64,000 nucleotides of DNA from contig DASPFV010000234.1 of assembly GCA_035620975.1 (NCBI GenBank), positions 35,643 to 99,642 of the forward strand, written 5' to 3'. The translations under genes were made by a program, and so were the position numbers. The notes beneath the pieces were generated by a model. That model was not told where the DNA came from. It was given only the letters and a program-made list of their open reading frames with translations, and ran no database searches. Origin of the DNA: DASPFV01 sp035620975. GTDB taxonomy: Bacteria; Acidobacteriota; Vicinamibacteria; Vicinamibacterales; 2-12-FULL-66-21. This document shows positions 17,246 through 26,126 of this stretch, in pieces (position 1 is the first letter of the stretch; every line of letters begins with the position of its first letter).

Positions 17246-19330
17246 GTGAGCAGGAGGCCCGTGGACGAATCCCGTGGCAGCAGGTTCCGCCTCCCGTCGC
17301 GCTGGCGTGAGCGCGGCAGCGGGCGTCCGCCGTCGGACTGGCGAGCGACCATCCAGTCGCGCGCGGCGACCGCCGCCGTGATCTTCGCGCTCTGGACGGT
17401 GGCGATCGAGGCACGCCTGTTGTACCTGCAGGTGCTGCACCACGACCACTACCTGACGCAGGCCCGGCAGCAGCAGATGGAGCCGATCGTCGCACCCGCC
17501 AAGCGCGGCGACATCGTCGACCGGAACGGGAACCTGCTGGCGTACAGCGTCGATGCGTACTCGGTGTTCGCCGATCCGACGGAAGTGGCCGATCCGGAGG
17601 GGACGGCGGCGGCCATCTGCGCGGCCCTCGACGACTGCACGGCGGCCGATCGACAGGCCTATCTCAGGAGTCTGCGGCGGAAGGCCCGCTTCGTGTACCT
17701 CCCCCGCAAAGTCTCGCCGCGCGAAGAGCAGCGCCTCCGCGGCCTCAAGCTGAAGGGTGTCGGCTTCATCGGGGAGAGCCGGCGGTACTACCCGAAGCGG
17801 GACCTCGCGGCGCACGTGCTGGGCTACGTCGGGCTCGACAACGTGGGCCTCGCCGGGGTGGAGTCGCGCTACGACGCGCAGGTCCGCGGTCTCGAGGGGA
17901 AGATCATCATCCAGGTGAACGCCAGCCAGAAGGCGCTGTCCAGCCGGGTGGAGCGCGAGGCGACAGAGGGCGCCGCCCTCGAGCTCACGATCGATCAGTA
18001 CCTGCAGCACATCACGGAGCGGGAACTGCGCGACGGCGTGCTCGAGCACCGCGCGGCGGCGGGCACGGCCGTCGTGATGGACCCGGCGACCGGCGCGATT
18101 CTGGCCCTCGCGAACTACCCGACGTTCAACCCGAACGCGTTCGCCCGCGCCGACGACGACATGCGGCGGAACCGGGCAGTCCAGGATCTCTACGAGCCCG
18201 GGTCCACGTTCAAGGTCGTCACGGCCTCGGCGGCGTTCGAGGAAGGCGTAATCCGGCCGGAGGACCCGGTCGACTGCAGCCCCGGCTACATCACGTTTCC
18301 GGGGCGGCCGCCGATCAACGACGTCCATCGCTACGGCGTGCTGCCGTTTTCCGACGTCATCGTGAAGTCGAGCAACGTCGGGGCGATCAGGGTCGGTCTG
18401 CGCCTCGGGCCCGAGCGGCTCAGCCGGTACGTCAGCCGCTTCGGGTTCGGGCAGACGCTCGCATCCGACTTCGGCGGTGAGAGCCCGGGCATCGTCTGGA
18501 ACCCGCAGCGTCTCGACAACAGTGCGCTGGCCTCGGTGTCGATGGGCTACCAGGTCGGCGTCACGCCCATCCAGATGGCCGCCGCCGTGAGCTCGGTCGC
18601 CAACGGCGGGACGCTGCTCGAGCCCCACGTCGTGCGGGCGCTCATCCGGAACGGCCGCCGCGTCGAGATCCCACGGAAGCCGATCCGCCGGACGGTCAGT
18701 GAGCGGACCGCCGCCACGCTGACCGCCATCATGGAGGAAGTCGTCGATCGCGGCACCGCGAGGGCGGCCCGCATCGAGGGCTACACGATTGCGGGGAAGA
18801 CCGGGACGGCGCAGAAGCTCGTCGACCGCCGGTACTCCAAATCGGAGTACAACGCCTCGTTCGTCGGGTTTGCACCCTCCCGCAAGCCGGCGCTGACGAT
18901 CGTCGTGGTCATCGACTCGCCGCGCGCCAGGGGCTACTACGGCGGGACGGTCGCGGCCCCCATCTTCAAGCGCATCGCCGAGGCGTCGCTGCGCCATCTC
19001 GGCGTGCCCCCATCGATCAACCCGGCACCGCCGGTTCTGCTCGCGCGGCACGAGGATGCGGAGACCGGCGAAGCCCGGGCGGTCAACGCGCGGCTCGCCG
19101 AGAGCGATCGCACACTCGAGCCCGTTCGCCAGGGCGTCATGCCCGATCTGCGCGGGCTCAGCGCGCGCAGGGCAGTCCGCACCCTGACGCTCGCCGGGTT
19201 GGCCGCGCGGGTCAGCGGCCAGGGGCTCGTGGTGGATCAGGCGCCCGAGGCAGGCAGCCCGCTCGTCCCCGGCGACGTCTGTGTCATCAAGCTCGGTCGC
19301 CCGACGCTTGAAGGGGGTGCCGCGCGGTGA
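17246..19330 (+). CDS. ftsI: Septal peptidoglycan transpeptidase FtsI (PBP3-type) with C-terminal PASTA domain
   Basis: A 694-residue class B penicillin-binding protein. A membrane helix lies at about residues 38-60, then a dimerisation/pedestal domain, then the transpeptidase with S-T-F-K (active-site Ser about residue 320), S-S-N, and K-T-G in A-G-K-T-G-T-A-Q. A single PASTA domain at about residues 630-688 (M-P-D-L-R-G-L-S through P-G-D-V-C-V-I-K-L) ends the protein. It crosslinks septal murein with FtsW. The start is uncertain: GTG 17246 (chosen), GTG 17261 (AGGAGG 3 bases upstream) or TTG 17225 overlapping ftsL. Confidence 0.94.
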   Translation: MSRRPVDESRGSRFRLPSRWRERGSGRPPSDWRATIQSRAATAAVIFALWTVAIEARLLYLQVLHHDHYLTQARQQQMEPIVAPAKRGDIVDRNGNLLAYSVDAYSVFADPTEVADPEGTAAAICAALDDCTAADRQAYLRSLRRKARFVYLPRKVSPREEQRLRGLKLKGVGFIGESRRYYPKRDLAAHVLGYVGLDNVGLAGVESRYDAQVRGLEGKIIIQVNASQKALSSRVEREATEGAALELTIDQYLQHITERELRDGVLEHRAAAGTAVVMDPATGAILALANYPTFNPNAFARADDDMRRNRAVQDLYEPGSTFKVVTASAAFEEGVIRPEDPVDCSPGYITFPGRPPINDVHRYGVLPFSDVIVKSSNVGAIRVGLRLGPERLSRYVSRFGFGQTLASDFGGESPGIVWNPQRLDNSALASVSMGYQVGVTPIQMAAAVSSVANGGTLLEPHVVRALIRNGRRVEIPRKPIRRTVSERTAATLTAIMEEVVDRGTARAARIEGYTIAGKTGTAQKLVDRRYSKSEYNASFVGFAPSRKPALTIVVVIDSPRARGYYGGTVAAPIFKRIAEASLRHLGVPPSINPAPPVLLARHEDAETGEARAVNARLAESDRTLEPVRQGVMPDLRGLSARRAVRTLTLAGLAARVSGQGLVVDQAPEAGSPLVPGDVCVIKLGRPTLEGGAAR

Positions 19331-20862
19331 AGCTCGGCGATCTCATACGCGCTGTCGCCCGGCGTGCGCCGGGTCTCGGCTTCACCGTCCCCGATGGCGA
19401 GGTTGCCGCGCGGTCCGTGTCTTCGGTCACGTACGACTCGCGGCAGGTGACCCCCGGCTCGGTGTTCGTGGCGCTGAAGGGGCAGGTGGCGGACGGGACG
19501 ACCTTCGTGCGCGAGGCCGCCGCGCACGGTGCCGTGGCGATCGTGGGGGAGACGGCCCCGCCGCCCGGCACCTCGGTGCCTTTCATCCAGGTCACCGACG
19601 CGCGCGGTGCGCTCGCCGGTCTCGCCGCTGCCTTCTTCGAGGATCCCAGCGAACACATCCTGCTCGTCGGCATCACCGGCACGAACGGGAAAACCACGAC
19701 CGCCTTCCTGCTCCAGGCCGTGTTCGAGGCCGCGGGAATCGCGTGCGGACGCATTGGCACCGTCGGCCACCGGGTGGGCGCGCGCGAGCTCGAGGCGGCA
19801 CGGACGACCCCCGAAGCGCCCGAGCTCCAGCGGATGCTGCGCGACATGGTTTCGCAGGGCTCCGGCGCCTGCGCGATGGAAGTGTCCTCGCACGCACTGG
19901 CGCTGCGCCGCGCCGACTTCCTGCACTTCAGCGCGGGCGTGTTCACGAACCTGACCCGGGATCATCTCGATTTCCACCGCGACATGGAGGACTACTACGT
20001 GGCGAAGCGGCGGCTCTTCGAGCTGCTGCCCGCCGGCGCAGTGGGCGTGACGAACCTGGACGATCCCCGCGGCGAGGCGTTCGCCAAGGCCGCGCCGCGC
20101 GCCGTGACGTACGCGATCGACGCGCCGGCCGACGTGCGCCCCGGTCCCCTCTCGCTGTCGCTCGACGGCCTGGCGTTCGAGGTGCGAACGCCGCGGGGGT
20201 CGCTCCGGATCGCCTCGCCCCTCGTCGGGCGGCCGAATGCGTACAACATCCTGGCCGTCGTCGCCACGGCAGTGGGGCTCGATCTGCCCTTCAGCGCGAT
20301 CGAAGCCGGAATCGCCGGCCTCACCCACGTCCCCGGACGCTTCGAGATCGTGTCCGATGCGCGCGACGACGTGCGCGTGGTCGTGGACTACGCACACACC
20401 GACGATGCGCTGCGGAACCTGCTCGAAACCGCCAGGGCGCTCGCCCGCGGCCGCCTGATCACCGTCTTCGGCTGCGGCGGCGACCGCGACCGGACGAAGC
20501 GGCCGTTGATGGGCGCAGTGGCGGCCCGGCTGAGCGATCTCGTGATCATCACCTCGGACAACCCGCGCTCCGAGCCGCCCGAGCGAATCGTCGAGGAGAT
20601 CAAGCGGGGGATCGTGGTGCCTCCGGATCGCGCGCCGCGCGGGCACGCCGGCCCCAGGTCGACGCCGCACCTGGCGGTCGTGGACCGGCGCGCGGCGATC
20701 GAAAAGGCCATTCAGGAGGCGGCCGCCGGTGATCTCGTACTCATCGCGGGCAAGGGCCACGAGAAATACCAGGTCATCGGCGATCGGGTGCTGCCGTTCG
20801 ATGACGTGGAGGTCGCCCGGACTGCGCTCGATCGCCGCCGGACCGGCCTGCGGGTGTCCTGA
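19327..20862 (+). CDS. murE: UDP-MurNAc-L-Ala-D-Glu--meso-DAP ligase MurE
   Basis: A 511-residue Mur ligase that adds the third amino acid to the cytoplasmic peptidoglycan precursor. The ATP loop is G-T-N-G-K-T-T-T at residues 118-125, and the specificity motif D-N-P-R is at residues 411-414, which in characterised enzymes selects meso-diaminopimelate rather than lysine. The conserved Y-A-H-T motif is V-D-Y-A-H-T-D-D. The GTG start overlaps the ftsI stop (GTGA). This indicates DAP-type murein. Confidence 0.96.
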   Translation: MKLGDLIRAVARRAPGLGFTVPDGEVAARSVSSVTYDSRQVTPGSVFVALKGQVADGTTFVREAAAHGAVAIVGETAPPPGTSVPFIQVTDARGALAGLAAAFFEDPSEHILLVGITGTNGKTTTAFLLQAVFEAAGIACGRIGTVGHRVGARELEAARTTPEAPELQRMLRDMVSQGSGACAMEVSSHALALRRADFLHFSAGVFTNLTRDHLDFHRDMEDYYVAKRRLFELLPAGAVGVTNLDDPRGEAFAKAAPRAVTYAIDAPADVRPGPLSLSLDGLAFEVRTPRGSLRIASPLVGRPNAYNILAVVATAVGLDLPFSAIEAGIAGLTHVPGRFEIVSDARDDVRVVVDYAHTDDALRNLLETARALARGRLITVFGCGGDRDRTKRPLMGAVAARLSDLVIITSDNPRSEPPERIVEEIKRGIVVPPDRAPRGHAGPRSTPHLAVVDRRAAIEKAIQEAAAGDLVLIAGKGHEKYQVIGDRVLPFDDVEVARTALDRRRTGLRVS

Positions 20863-20865
20863 GGC

Positions 20866-22272
20866 GTGGAGCCGATCGCGCTCACCGCGGGTGAGATCGC
20901 GGCGGTCGTGCGCGGAGAGGTGGCGGGCGGCGATCGGGCCAGGCGGATCGAGCGCTACTCGATCGACTCGCGGACGGTGGCGCCCGGGGAGATGTTCATC
21001 GCGATTCGCGGTGAGCGATTCGACGGGCATTGGTTCGTCGCCGATGCGCTCGCGCGAGGCGCCGCCGGCGCGATCGTGCAGGAGGCAGCCGCCGGGGTGG
21101 CAGCGGCTTCGACGGGGCCGGTGCTCATCCGGGTGACAGACACGATCGGGGCGCTGCAGGACCTCGGCCGGGAGATACGGCGCCGATCAGGCGCGCGCGT
21201 GGCAGCCATCACCGGCAGCGCCGGAAAGACGACGACCAAGGAGACCGCGGCGGAGTTTCTCGCCGCCCGCTATCGCGTGTTCCGGAACAAGGGGAACTTG
21301 AACAACCACATCGGCCTCCCGATTTCGCTCCTGGAACTCCGGACGAGACCAGACGTCGCCGTCGTCGAGCTCGGCATGAACCATCCCGGTGAAATCCGGA
21401 CGCTCGTGGGGATTGCGGAGCCCGAGGTCCGGGTGTGGACCAACGTGGGCGACGCGCATCTGGGGTTCTTCGACTCGCCGGATGCGATTGCCGACGCGAA
21501 GGCGGAGATTCTGGAACAGGCGCAGGCCACCGACGTGCTCGTCGCCAACGCCGACGACCCGCGTGTCATGCTCCGCGCCCGTGCGTTCGCCGGCCGCCTC
21601 GTCAGCTTCGGAACGCGCGAGGACGCGGATGTCCGTGCCGTGGACGTGGAGCTGCGGGGCCTGGACGGGAGCGCTGCGCGGCTGCGCACGCCCGGGGGCG
21701 AGGCCGCACTGCACGTTCCGCTGCTCGGTCTGGGCAATCTGTCGAACGTGCTGGCGGCGGCGGCGACGGCACTCGAGTTCGGCGTGCCGCTCCAGGAGAT
21801 CGCGGAACGCGCCAGGGGGCTCCGGCCCGCCGTCCACCGGGGGGAGCTGATTCGGCTGCCGGGCGGGGTGACGCTCGTCGACGATTCGTACAACTCGAGC
21901 CCGTCGGCGCTCACGCGCGCCCTCGAGGTGATTGCGGCGGCGGGAGGTTGCGCGCGCAAGGTCGCCGTGCTCGGAGAGATGCTGGAGCTCGGGGCACATG
22001 CCGAGCGGCTGCACCTGGAGTGCGGCCGCGCCGCCGCCAGTGCCGGGCTGGACGTCCTCGTCACGGTTGGTGGGCCGCCTGCGTCGGCGCTGGCGCGTGC
22101 TGCCGTTGCCGGCGGCATGCCGTCTGCGTCGGTGGTCCACGTCGCGACCAGCGAGGACGCCGCACGCCTGGCCGTGACCCGCGTCCGGCCGGGAGACCTG
22201 GTCCTGGTCAAGGGCTCGCGCGGCATCGGGACCGACCTCGTGGTGGAACGCCTCCGGGCGGAGTTCGCCTGA
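20866..22272 (+). CDS. murF: UDP-MurNAc-tripeptide--D-alanyl-D-alanine ligase MurF
   Basis: A 468-residue Mur ligase. The N-terminal substrate domain has the family D-S-R-T-V-A-P-G-E-M-F; the ATP loop is T-G-S-A-G-K-T-T-T-K at residues 116-125; then N-K-G-N-L-N-N-H-I-G and E-L-G-M-N-H-P-G-E, characteristic of MurF. The C-terminal domain shows D-D-S-Y-N-S-S-P. It adds D-Ala-D-Ala to the tripeptide. The start is GTG, three bases after the murE stop; its TGA shares an A with the mraY ATG. Confidence 0.96.
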   Translation: MEPIALTAGEIAAVVRGEVAGGDRARRIERYSIDSRTVAPGEMFIAIRGERFDGHWFVADALARGAAGAIVQEAAAGVAAASTGPVLIRVTDTIGALQDLGREIRRRSGARVAAITGSAGKTTTKETAAEFLAARYRVFRNKGNLNNHIGLPISLLELRTRPDVAVVELGMNHPGEIRTLVGIAEPEVRVWTNVGDAHLGFFDSPDAIADAKAEILEQAQATDVLVANADDPRVMLRARAFAGRLVSFGTREDADVRAVDVELRGLDGSAARLRTPGGEAALHVPLLGLGNLSNVLAAAATALEFGVPLQEIAERARGLRPAVHRGELIRLPGGVTLVDDSYNSSPSALTRALEVIAAAGGCARKVAVLGEMLELGAHAERLHLECGRAAASAGLDVLVTVGGPPASALARAAVAGGMPSASVVHVATSEDAARLAVTRVRPGDLVLVKGSRGIGTDLVVERLRAEFA

Positions 22273-23357
22273 TGCTGTTCTATCTCCACCACCTGTCGAC
22301 CTACTGGCCCGTGCTGAACGTGACGCGCTACATCACCTTCCGTACGGCGGCCGCGAGCCTGACCGCGCTCGCCATCGGGCTGTTCGTCGGGCCGTGGATG
22401 ATCCGCAAGCTGCGCGAGTTCCAGATCGGCCAGGTGATCCGCCAGGAAGGCCCGGCGACGCACCGCACGAAGGCTGGCACGCCGACGATGGGAGGGCTGC
22501 TCATCCTGACGTCGATCCTGGTGCCCACGTTGCTGTGGGCGCACCTGGCGAACCCGTTCGTCTGGATCGCTGTGGTGGCCACGGCTGCGTTCGGCGGCGT
22601 CGGCCTGCTGGACGACTACCTGAAGATCTCACGGCGTTCGCACCACGGGCTGCGGCCCCGCTACAAGATGGCGTGGCAGGCGGTGGTGGCCCTCGGGGTG
22701 GGCTTCGCCCTCCTGGTCCTCAACAGCGAAGGGCTGTACCACACCCGGCTGATCTTCCCGTTCTTCAAGCAGCTGATCCCCGACATCAGCTGGCTGTACG
22801 TGCCGTTCGCGGTGATCGTGCTCGTCGGCGCGACGAATGCCGTCAACGTCACCGACGGGCTGGACGGGCTCGCGATCAGCGTCTTCGCGGTCGCGGCCGC
22901 GGCGTTCACCGCCCTGGCGTACGTCTCGACCCACTTTGTCTTCGCGAATTACCTGCAACTCGTCCGGCCGTCGGCCGAGGCCGCGGAGCTGACGGTGTTC
23001 TGCGGCGCGCTCGTGGGCGCGAGTCTCGCGTTCCTCTGGTACAACTGCTATCCAGCCGAGATCTTCATGGGCGACGTCGGATCGCTCGGTCTCGGCGGGG
23101 CGCTTGGCACCGTCGCCCTGCTGATCAAGCAGGAGTTCCTGCTGGTCATCGTCGGGGGCGTGTTCGTGATGGAGGCCAGCTCCGTCATCGTGCAGGTCGC
23201 CTCCTTCAAGCTCACCGGCCGGCGGGTCTTCCGCATGGCCCCGCTGCACCATCACTTCGAGCTGATCGGCTGGAGCGAGCCGAAGGTGATCACCCGCTTT
23301 CTGATCATGGCGATCATCTTCGCGCTGTTCAGCCTCACCTCGCTGAAGCTCAGATGA
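22272..23357 (+). CDS. mraY: Phospho-MurNAc-pentapeptide transferase MraY
   Basis: A 361-residue polytopic enzyme that moves phospho-MurNAc-pentapeptide to undecaprenyl phosphate, forming lipid I. The paired aspartates are D114-D115 in G-L-L-D-D-Y-L-K, the second motif is N-V-T-D-G-L-D-G-L-A, and the cytoplasmic histidine motif is A-P-L-H-H-H-F-E. T-P-T-M-G-G near the N-terminus is also conserved. The ATG sits in TGATG overlapping the murF stop. Longer readings upstream in this frame are murF antisense-frame noise. Confidence 0.96.
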   Translation: MLFYLHHLSTYWPVLNVTRYITFRTAAASLTALAIGLFVGPWMIRKLREFQIGQVIRQEGPATHRTKAGTPTMGGLLILTSILVPTLLWAHLANPFVWIAVVATAAFGGVGLLDDYLKISRRSHHGLRPRYKMAWQAVVALGVGFALLVLNSEGLYHTRLIFPFFKQLIPDISWLYVPFAVIVLVGATNAVNVTDGLDGLAISVFAVAAAAFTALAYVSTHFVFANYLQLVRPSAEAAELTVFCGALVGASLAFLWYNCYPAEIFMGDVGSLGLGGALGTVALLIKQEFLLVIVGGVFVMEASSVIVQVASFKLTGRRVFRMAPLHHHFELIGWSEPKVITRFLIMAIIFALFSLTSLKLR

Positions 23358-24739
23358 CGACGCGGAGCACCTTCACCGTGCGGGGGCGGCGCGTGACCGT
23401 CGTAGGCGCGGCGAGGAGCGGTGTGGCGGCGGCGGAACTGCTCGTGCGGCGCGGGGCCTCGGTCACGCTGACCGACTTGCGCGATCGGATTGAGGAGGAG
23501 GAGCGGCTGCGCGCCGACGGCATTTCGCTCGAGCTCGGCGGGCACTCGGCCCGCACGCTCGCCGAGAGCGACCTGATCGTGCTCAGCCCGGGCGTTCCGG
23601 CGCGCCAGCCGGCCCTCGATGCAGCGCGCGCGGCGGGCGTGCCCGTGATCGGCGAGCTCGAGCTCGCGTCGCGGTGGCTGCGCGGGCGTCTCGTGGCGAT
23701 TACCGGCACCAAAGGCAAGTCCACGACGACGACGCTGACCGGCCGGATGCTCGAGGCGGGTGGCCACCACGTGCTCGTTGGCGGCAACATCGGCCGCGCG
23801 CTCAGCGCCCATGTGGATGCGTCGACCGATCAGACCATCCACGTCGTCGAGGTGAGCAGCTTCCAGCTCGAGACGATCGAGACGTTCCGCCCCTGGATTG
23901 CCGTGCTCCTGAACTTCTCGCCCGATCACCTCGACCGGCACGCGAGCGTGGAGGAATATGGCGCCGCCAAGGCGCGCATCTTCTCCAACCAGACGCCGTC
24001 GGACTGGGCGGTGATCAACGCGGACGACCCCGCGGCGCTGGCGCTCGCGGCGGCCGCCAGGGCCCGGCGGCTGCTCTTTTCGTTCGCGGGATCCCCCGAG
24101 GCGGGCCTCGTCGTGTCCGATCGCCTGATCGTCCGGCGTTCGCCGTCGGGTGAGGAGCCGCTCGTGCCGCTCGCCTCGGTGCGGCTGCTCGGTCCTCACC
24201 TGGTGGCCGACGTGCTCGCTGCTGCGGCCGTGTCGTCGCTGGTCGGCGTGGACGCCGCGGCGATGACCCGCGCGGTGGAGGGATTCACCGGGCTCGAGCA
24301 CGCTCTCGAGCCGGTGGCCGAGATCGGCGGGGTGCGGTTCGTCAACGACTCGAAGGCGACCAACATCGAGGCGGCACGGCGCGCGATCGAGAGCTTCGGC
24401 AGCGGCGTCGTGGTGATTCTCGGCGGCCGGTTTAAGGGGGGCGAATTCGCCGACTTGCTGGCGCCGCTGATCGACCGCGGCGCGCTGGTGGTGGCCATCG
24501 GCGAGGCGCGGCCGCTCGTTGTCGGCGCGCTCCGGCACGCGGTCGACGTTCGGGAGGCCGACGACATGGCGGGCGCCGTCCGCACGGCGTTCGGCCTTGC
24601 GTCGCCGGGCGCCACCGTCGTGCTCGCGCCGGCGTGCGCCAGCTTCGACATGTTCCGGGACTATGCGGAGCGGGGGCGGGTGTTCAAGCAGGAGGTGCTG
24701 AGGCTCGAGCAGGAGTGGCGGACAACGCGCGAGCAGTGA
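23354..24739 (+). CDS. murD: UDP-MurNAc-L-alanine--D-glutamate ligase MurD
   Basis: A 461-residue Mur ligase that adds D-glutamate. The N-terminal Rossmann-like domain has V-V-G-A-A-R-S-G-V-A-A-A; the ATP loop is G-T-K-G-K-S at residues 118-123; V-S-S-F-Q-L-E and N-F-S-P-D-H-L-D-R-H are specific MurD blocks; F-V-N-D-S-K-A-T-N near residue 335 is the C-terminal signature. ATGA overlap with mraY. The last two codons and the stop lie inside the left arm of a 20-base inverted repeat, so an insertion may have remade the extreme C-terminus. Confidence 0.96.
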   Translation: MTTRSTFTVRGRRVTVVGAARSGVAAAELLVRRGASVTLTDLRDRIEEEERLRADGISLELGGHSARTLAESDLIVLSPGVPARQPALDAARAAGVPVIGELELASRWLRGRLVAITGTKGKSTTTTLTGRMLEAGGHHVLVGGNIGRALSAHVDASTDQTIHVVEVSSFQLETIETFRPWIAVLLNFSPDHLDRHASVEEYGAAKARIFSNQTPSDWAVINADDPAALALAAAARARRLLFSFAGSPEAGLVVSDRLIVRRSPSGEEPLVPLASVRLLGPHLVADVLAAAAVSSLVGVDAAAMTRAVEGFTGLEHALEPVAEIGGVRFVNDSKATNIEAARRAIESFGSGVVVILGGRFKGGEFADLLAPLIDRGALVVAIGEARPLVVGALRHAVDVREADDMAGAVRTAFGLASPGATVVLAPACASFDMFRDYAERGRVFKQEVLRLEQEWRTTREQ

Positions 24740-24853
24740 GCAGTCATCAGTCCGATTGACGCGGCGAGGAACCATCCGCTGGGAACGCAGGCTGCCCCGG
24801 TCTGCGAGGGTGGTGTCTCCGACCCGTGGTCGGCTGATGACTGCTGACTGCTC
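24731..24853. mobile_element. MITE-like 123-bp segment with 20-bp terminal inverted repeats
   Basis: The left arm 24731-24750 and right arm 24834-24853 are reverse complements over 20 bases with one mismatch. The left arm covers the murD stop codon. No transposase is encoded and no clear target duplication is visible. The size and terminal repeats resemble a miniature element, but this is inference from one copy. Confidence 0.4.
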
Positions 24854-24860
24854 GCCGTCA

Positions 24861-24931
24861 GGGGTCAGGTCTTGCAATGACGTACGACCCCCCGGAAGCC
24901 TCGGTCGTACGTCATTGCAAGACCTGACCCC
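24861..24931. repeat. REP/BIME-like palindrome: perfect 29-bp arms, 13-base loop
   Basis: The arm at 24861-24889 is the exact reverse complement of 24903-24931. It begins GGGGTCAGGTCTTGCAATG, the kind of extragenic palindrome often spread by RAYT/Y1 transposases in environmental bacteria (family knowledge; no transposase is in the window). It lies between murD and ftsW, so the dcw transcript would carry a long stable hairpin here. Confidence 0.7.
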
Positions 24932-24992
24932 GTCCTCCCGCCCATGTGTCGGCGCAGCGGGAGCGCGGCTTTAGAGCCCGGGAACGCGGAGT

Positions 24993-26126
24993 ATGGCGCG
25001 AAAACTCAAATCCGACAAGCTGCTGTTCGTCGCCTCGCTGCTGCTCGTGTGCACGAGCGTGGTGATGGTGTACAGCGCCTCGGCCGGTCCGGGCCTGGAG
25101 CAGCCCCAGAAGCAGTCCGTATACCTCTTCAAGCAGGCGGCCTGGGTCCTCATCGGACTGTCGCTCCTCCCGATCGTGATGCGCATCGACTACCGCACCT
25201 ATCGGCAGCCGGTGGTGATCTGGTCGGTGCTGGCGGTCGTCACCGCGGCGCTCGTCGCCGTCCTCTTCGGGAAACCCGTCAAGGGCGCCACCCGGTGGCT
25301 GAACCTCGGGCCGCTGGGCGTGCAGCCGTCCGAGCTGGCCAAGCTCGCCGTGATCATCTTCTCGGCAGCCATTCTCGAGCGACGGATGGACCGCATCGAC
25401 GAGGTCGGCTACTCCTTGACCCCGCTCGGCCTCGTGCTCGGGGGCGTCGTCACGCTCGTGTTGCTGGAGCCGGATCTGGGCACCGCCGTCGCCATCGCCA
25501 CCATCGTCGCGTCCATGGTGTTCGCCGCGGGCCTGAGCTACAGCTATATCGGCGGCCTGCTGCTGGCGGCCGTGCCCGCCCTCTACGCGCTCCTCATCAC
25601 GTCCGAGTACCGCATGAAGCGCGTGCTCGCGTTCCTCGATCCGTACAGCGATCCGCTCGGCAGCGGGCATCAGCTCATCCAGTCGGCAATCGCCGTGGGC
25701 TCCGGCGGCCTGACCGGCCGCGGCGTGATGAACGGCGCGCAAAAGCTCGGCTTCCTCCCCGAGCCCCACAACGACTTCATCTACGCCGTGATCGGGGAGG
25801 AGCTCGGACTGGTGGGGACGACGGTCGTGCTGGCCTGCTTCTGTATGGTTGCGTGGCGCGGGCTGCGCTGCGCCGTGCGCGCACCCGACCGGTTCGGCGC
25901 CATGCTGGCCATCGGGCTGACGACGATGATCGCGTTCCAGGCCTTCTTCAACATCAGCGTGGTGCTGGGTCTGCTGCCCACCAAGGGCATTCCGCTGCCG
26001 TTCGTCAGCGCGGGCGGTTCGTCCCTCCTCATCAACTTCGTGGGACTGGGCATGCTGCTGAACGTCTCGCAGCACGCCTCGCCCGCGCGCGTCGTCACCA
26101 CGACGCTGGCCACTTCGGATGCATGA
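24993..26126 (+). CDS. ftsW: Septal peptidoglycan glycosyltransferase FtsW
   Basis: A 377-residue SEDS-family protein with about ten membrane helices. Conserved blocks: K-G-A-T-R-W-L-N-L-G-P-L-G-V-Q-P-S-E (residues about 92-109), G-S-G-H-Q-L-I-Q-S-A-I-A, F-L-P-E-P-H-N-D-F-I-Y-A-V-I-G-E-E-L-G, and G-I-P-L-P-F-V-S-A-G-G-S-S. It polymerises lipid II with its partner FtsI. Cluster position (between murD and murG) favours FtsW over RodA. It begins 253 bases after murD, the largest gap in the cluster, which is filled by palindromic repeats. Confidence 0.96.
   Translation: MARKLKSDKLLFVASLLLVCTSVVMVYSASAGPGLEQPQKQSVYLFKQAAWVLIGLSLLPIVMRIDYRTYRQPVVIWSVLAVVTAALVAVLFGKPVKGATRWLNLGPLGVQPSELAKLAVIIFSAAILERRMDRIDEVGYSLTPLGLVLGGVVTLVLLEPDLGTAVAIATIVASMVFAAGLSYSYIGGLLLAAVPALYALLITSEYRMKRVLAFLDPYSDPLGSGHQLIQSAIAVGSGGLTGRGVMNGAQKLGFLPEPHNDFIYAVIGEELGLVGTTVVLACFCMVAWRGLRCAVRAPDRFGAMLAIGLTTMIAFQAFFNISVVLGLLPTKGIPLPFVSAGGSSLLINFVGLGMLLNVSQHASPARVVTTTLATSDA

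Noticed and set aside
17180..19051. 623-codon minus-strand frame opposite ftsI
   Set aside because: Antisense shadow; the plus strand encodes a complete PBP with S-x-x-K, S-x-N and K-T-G.
24731..24931. CRISPR array or phage attachment site in the dcw gap
   Set aside because: The repeats are inverted pairs, not regularly spaced direct repeats, and there are no integrase or cas genes.
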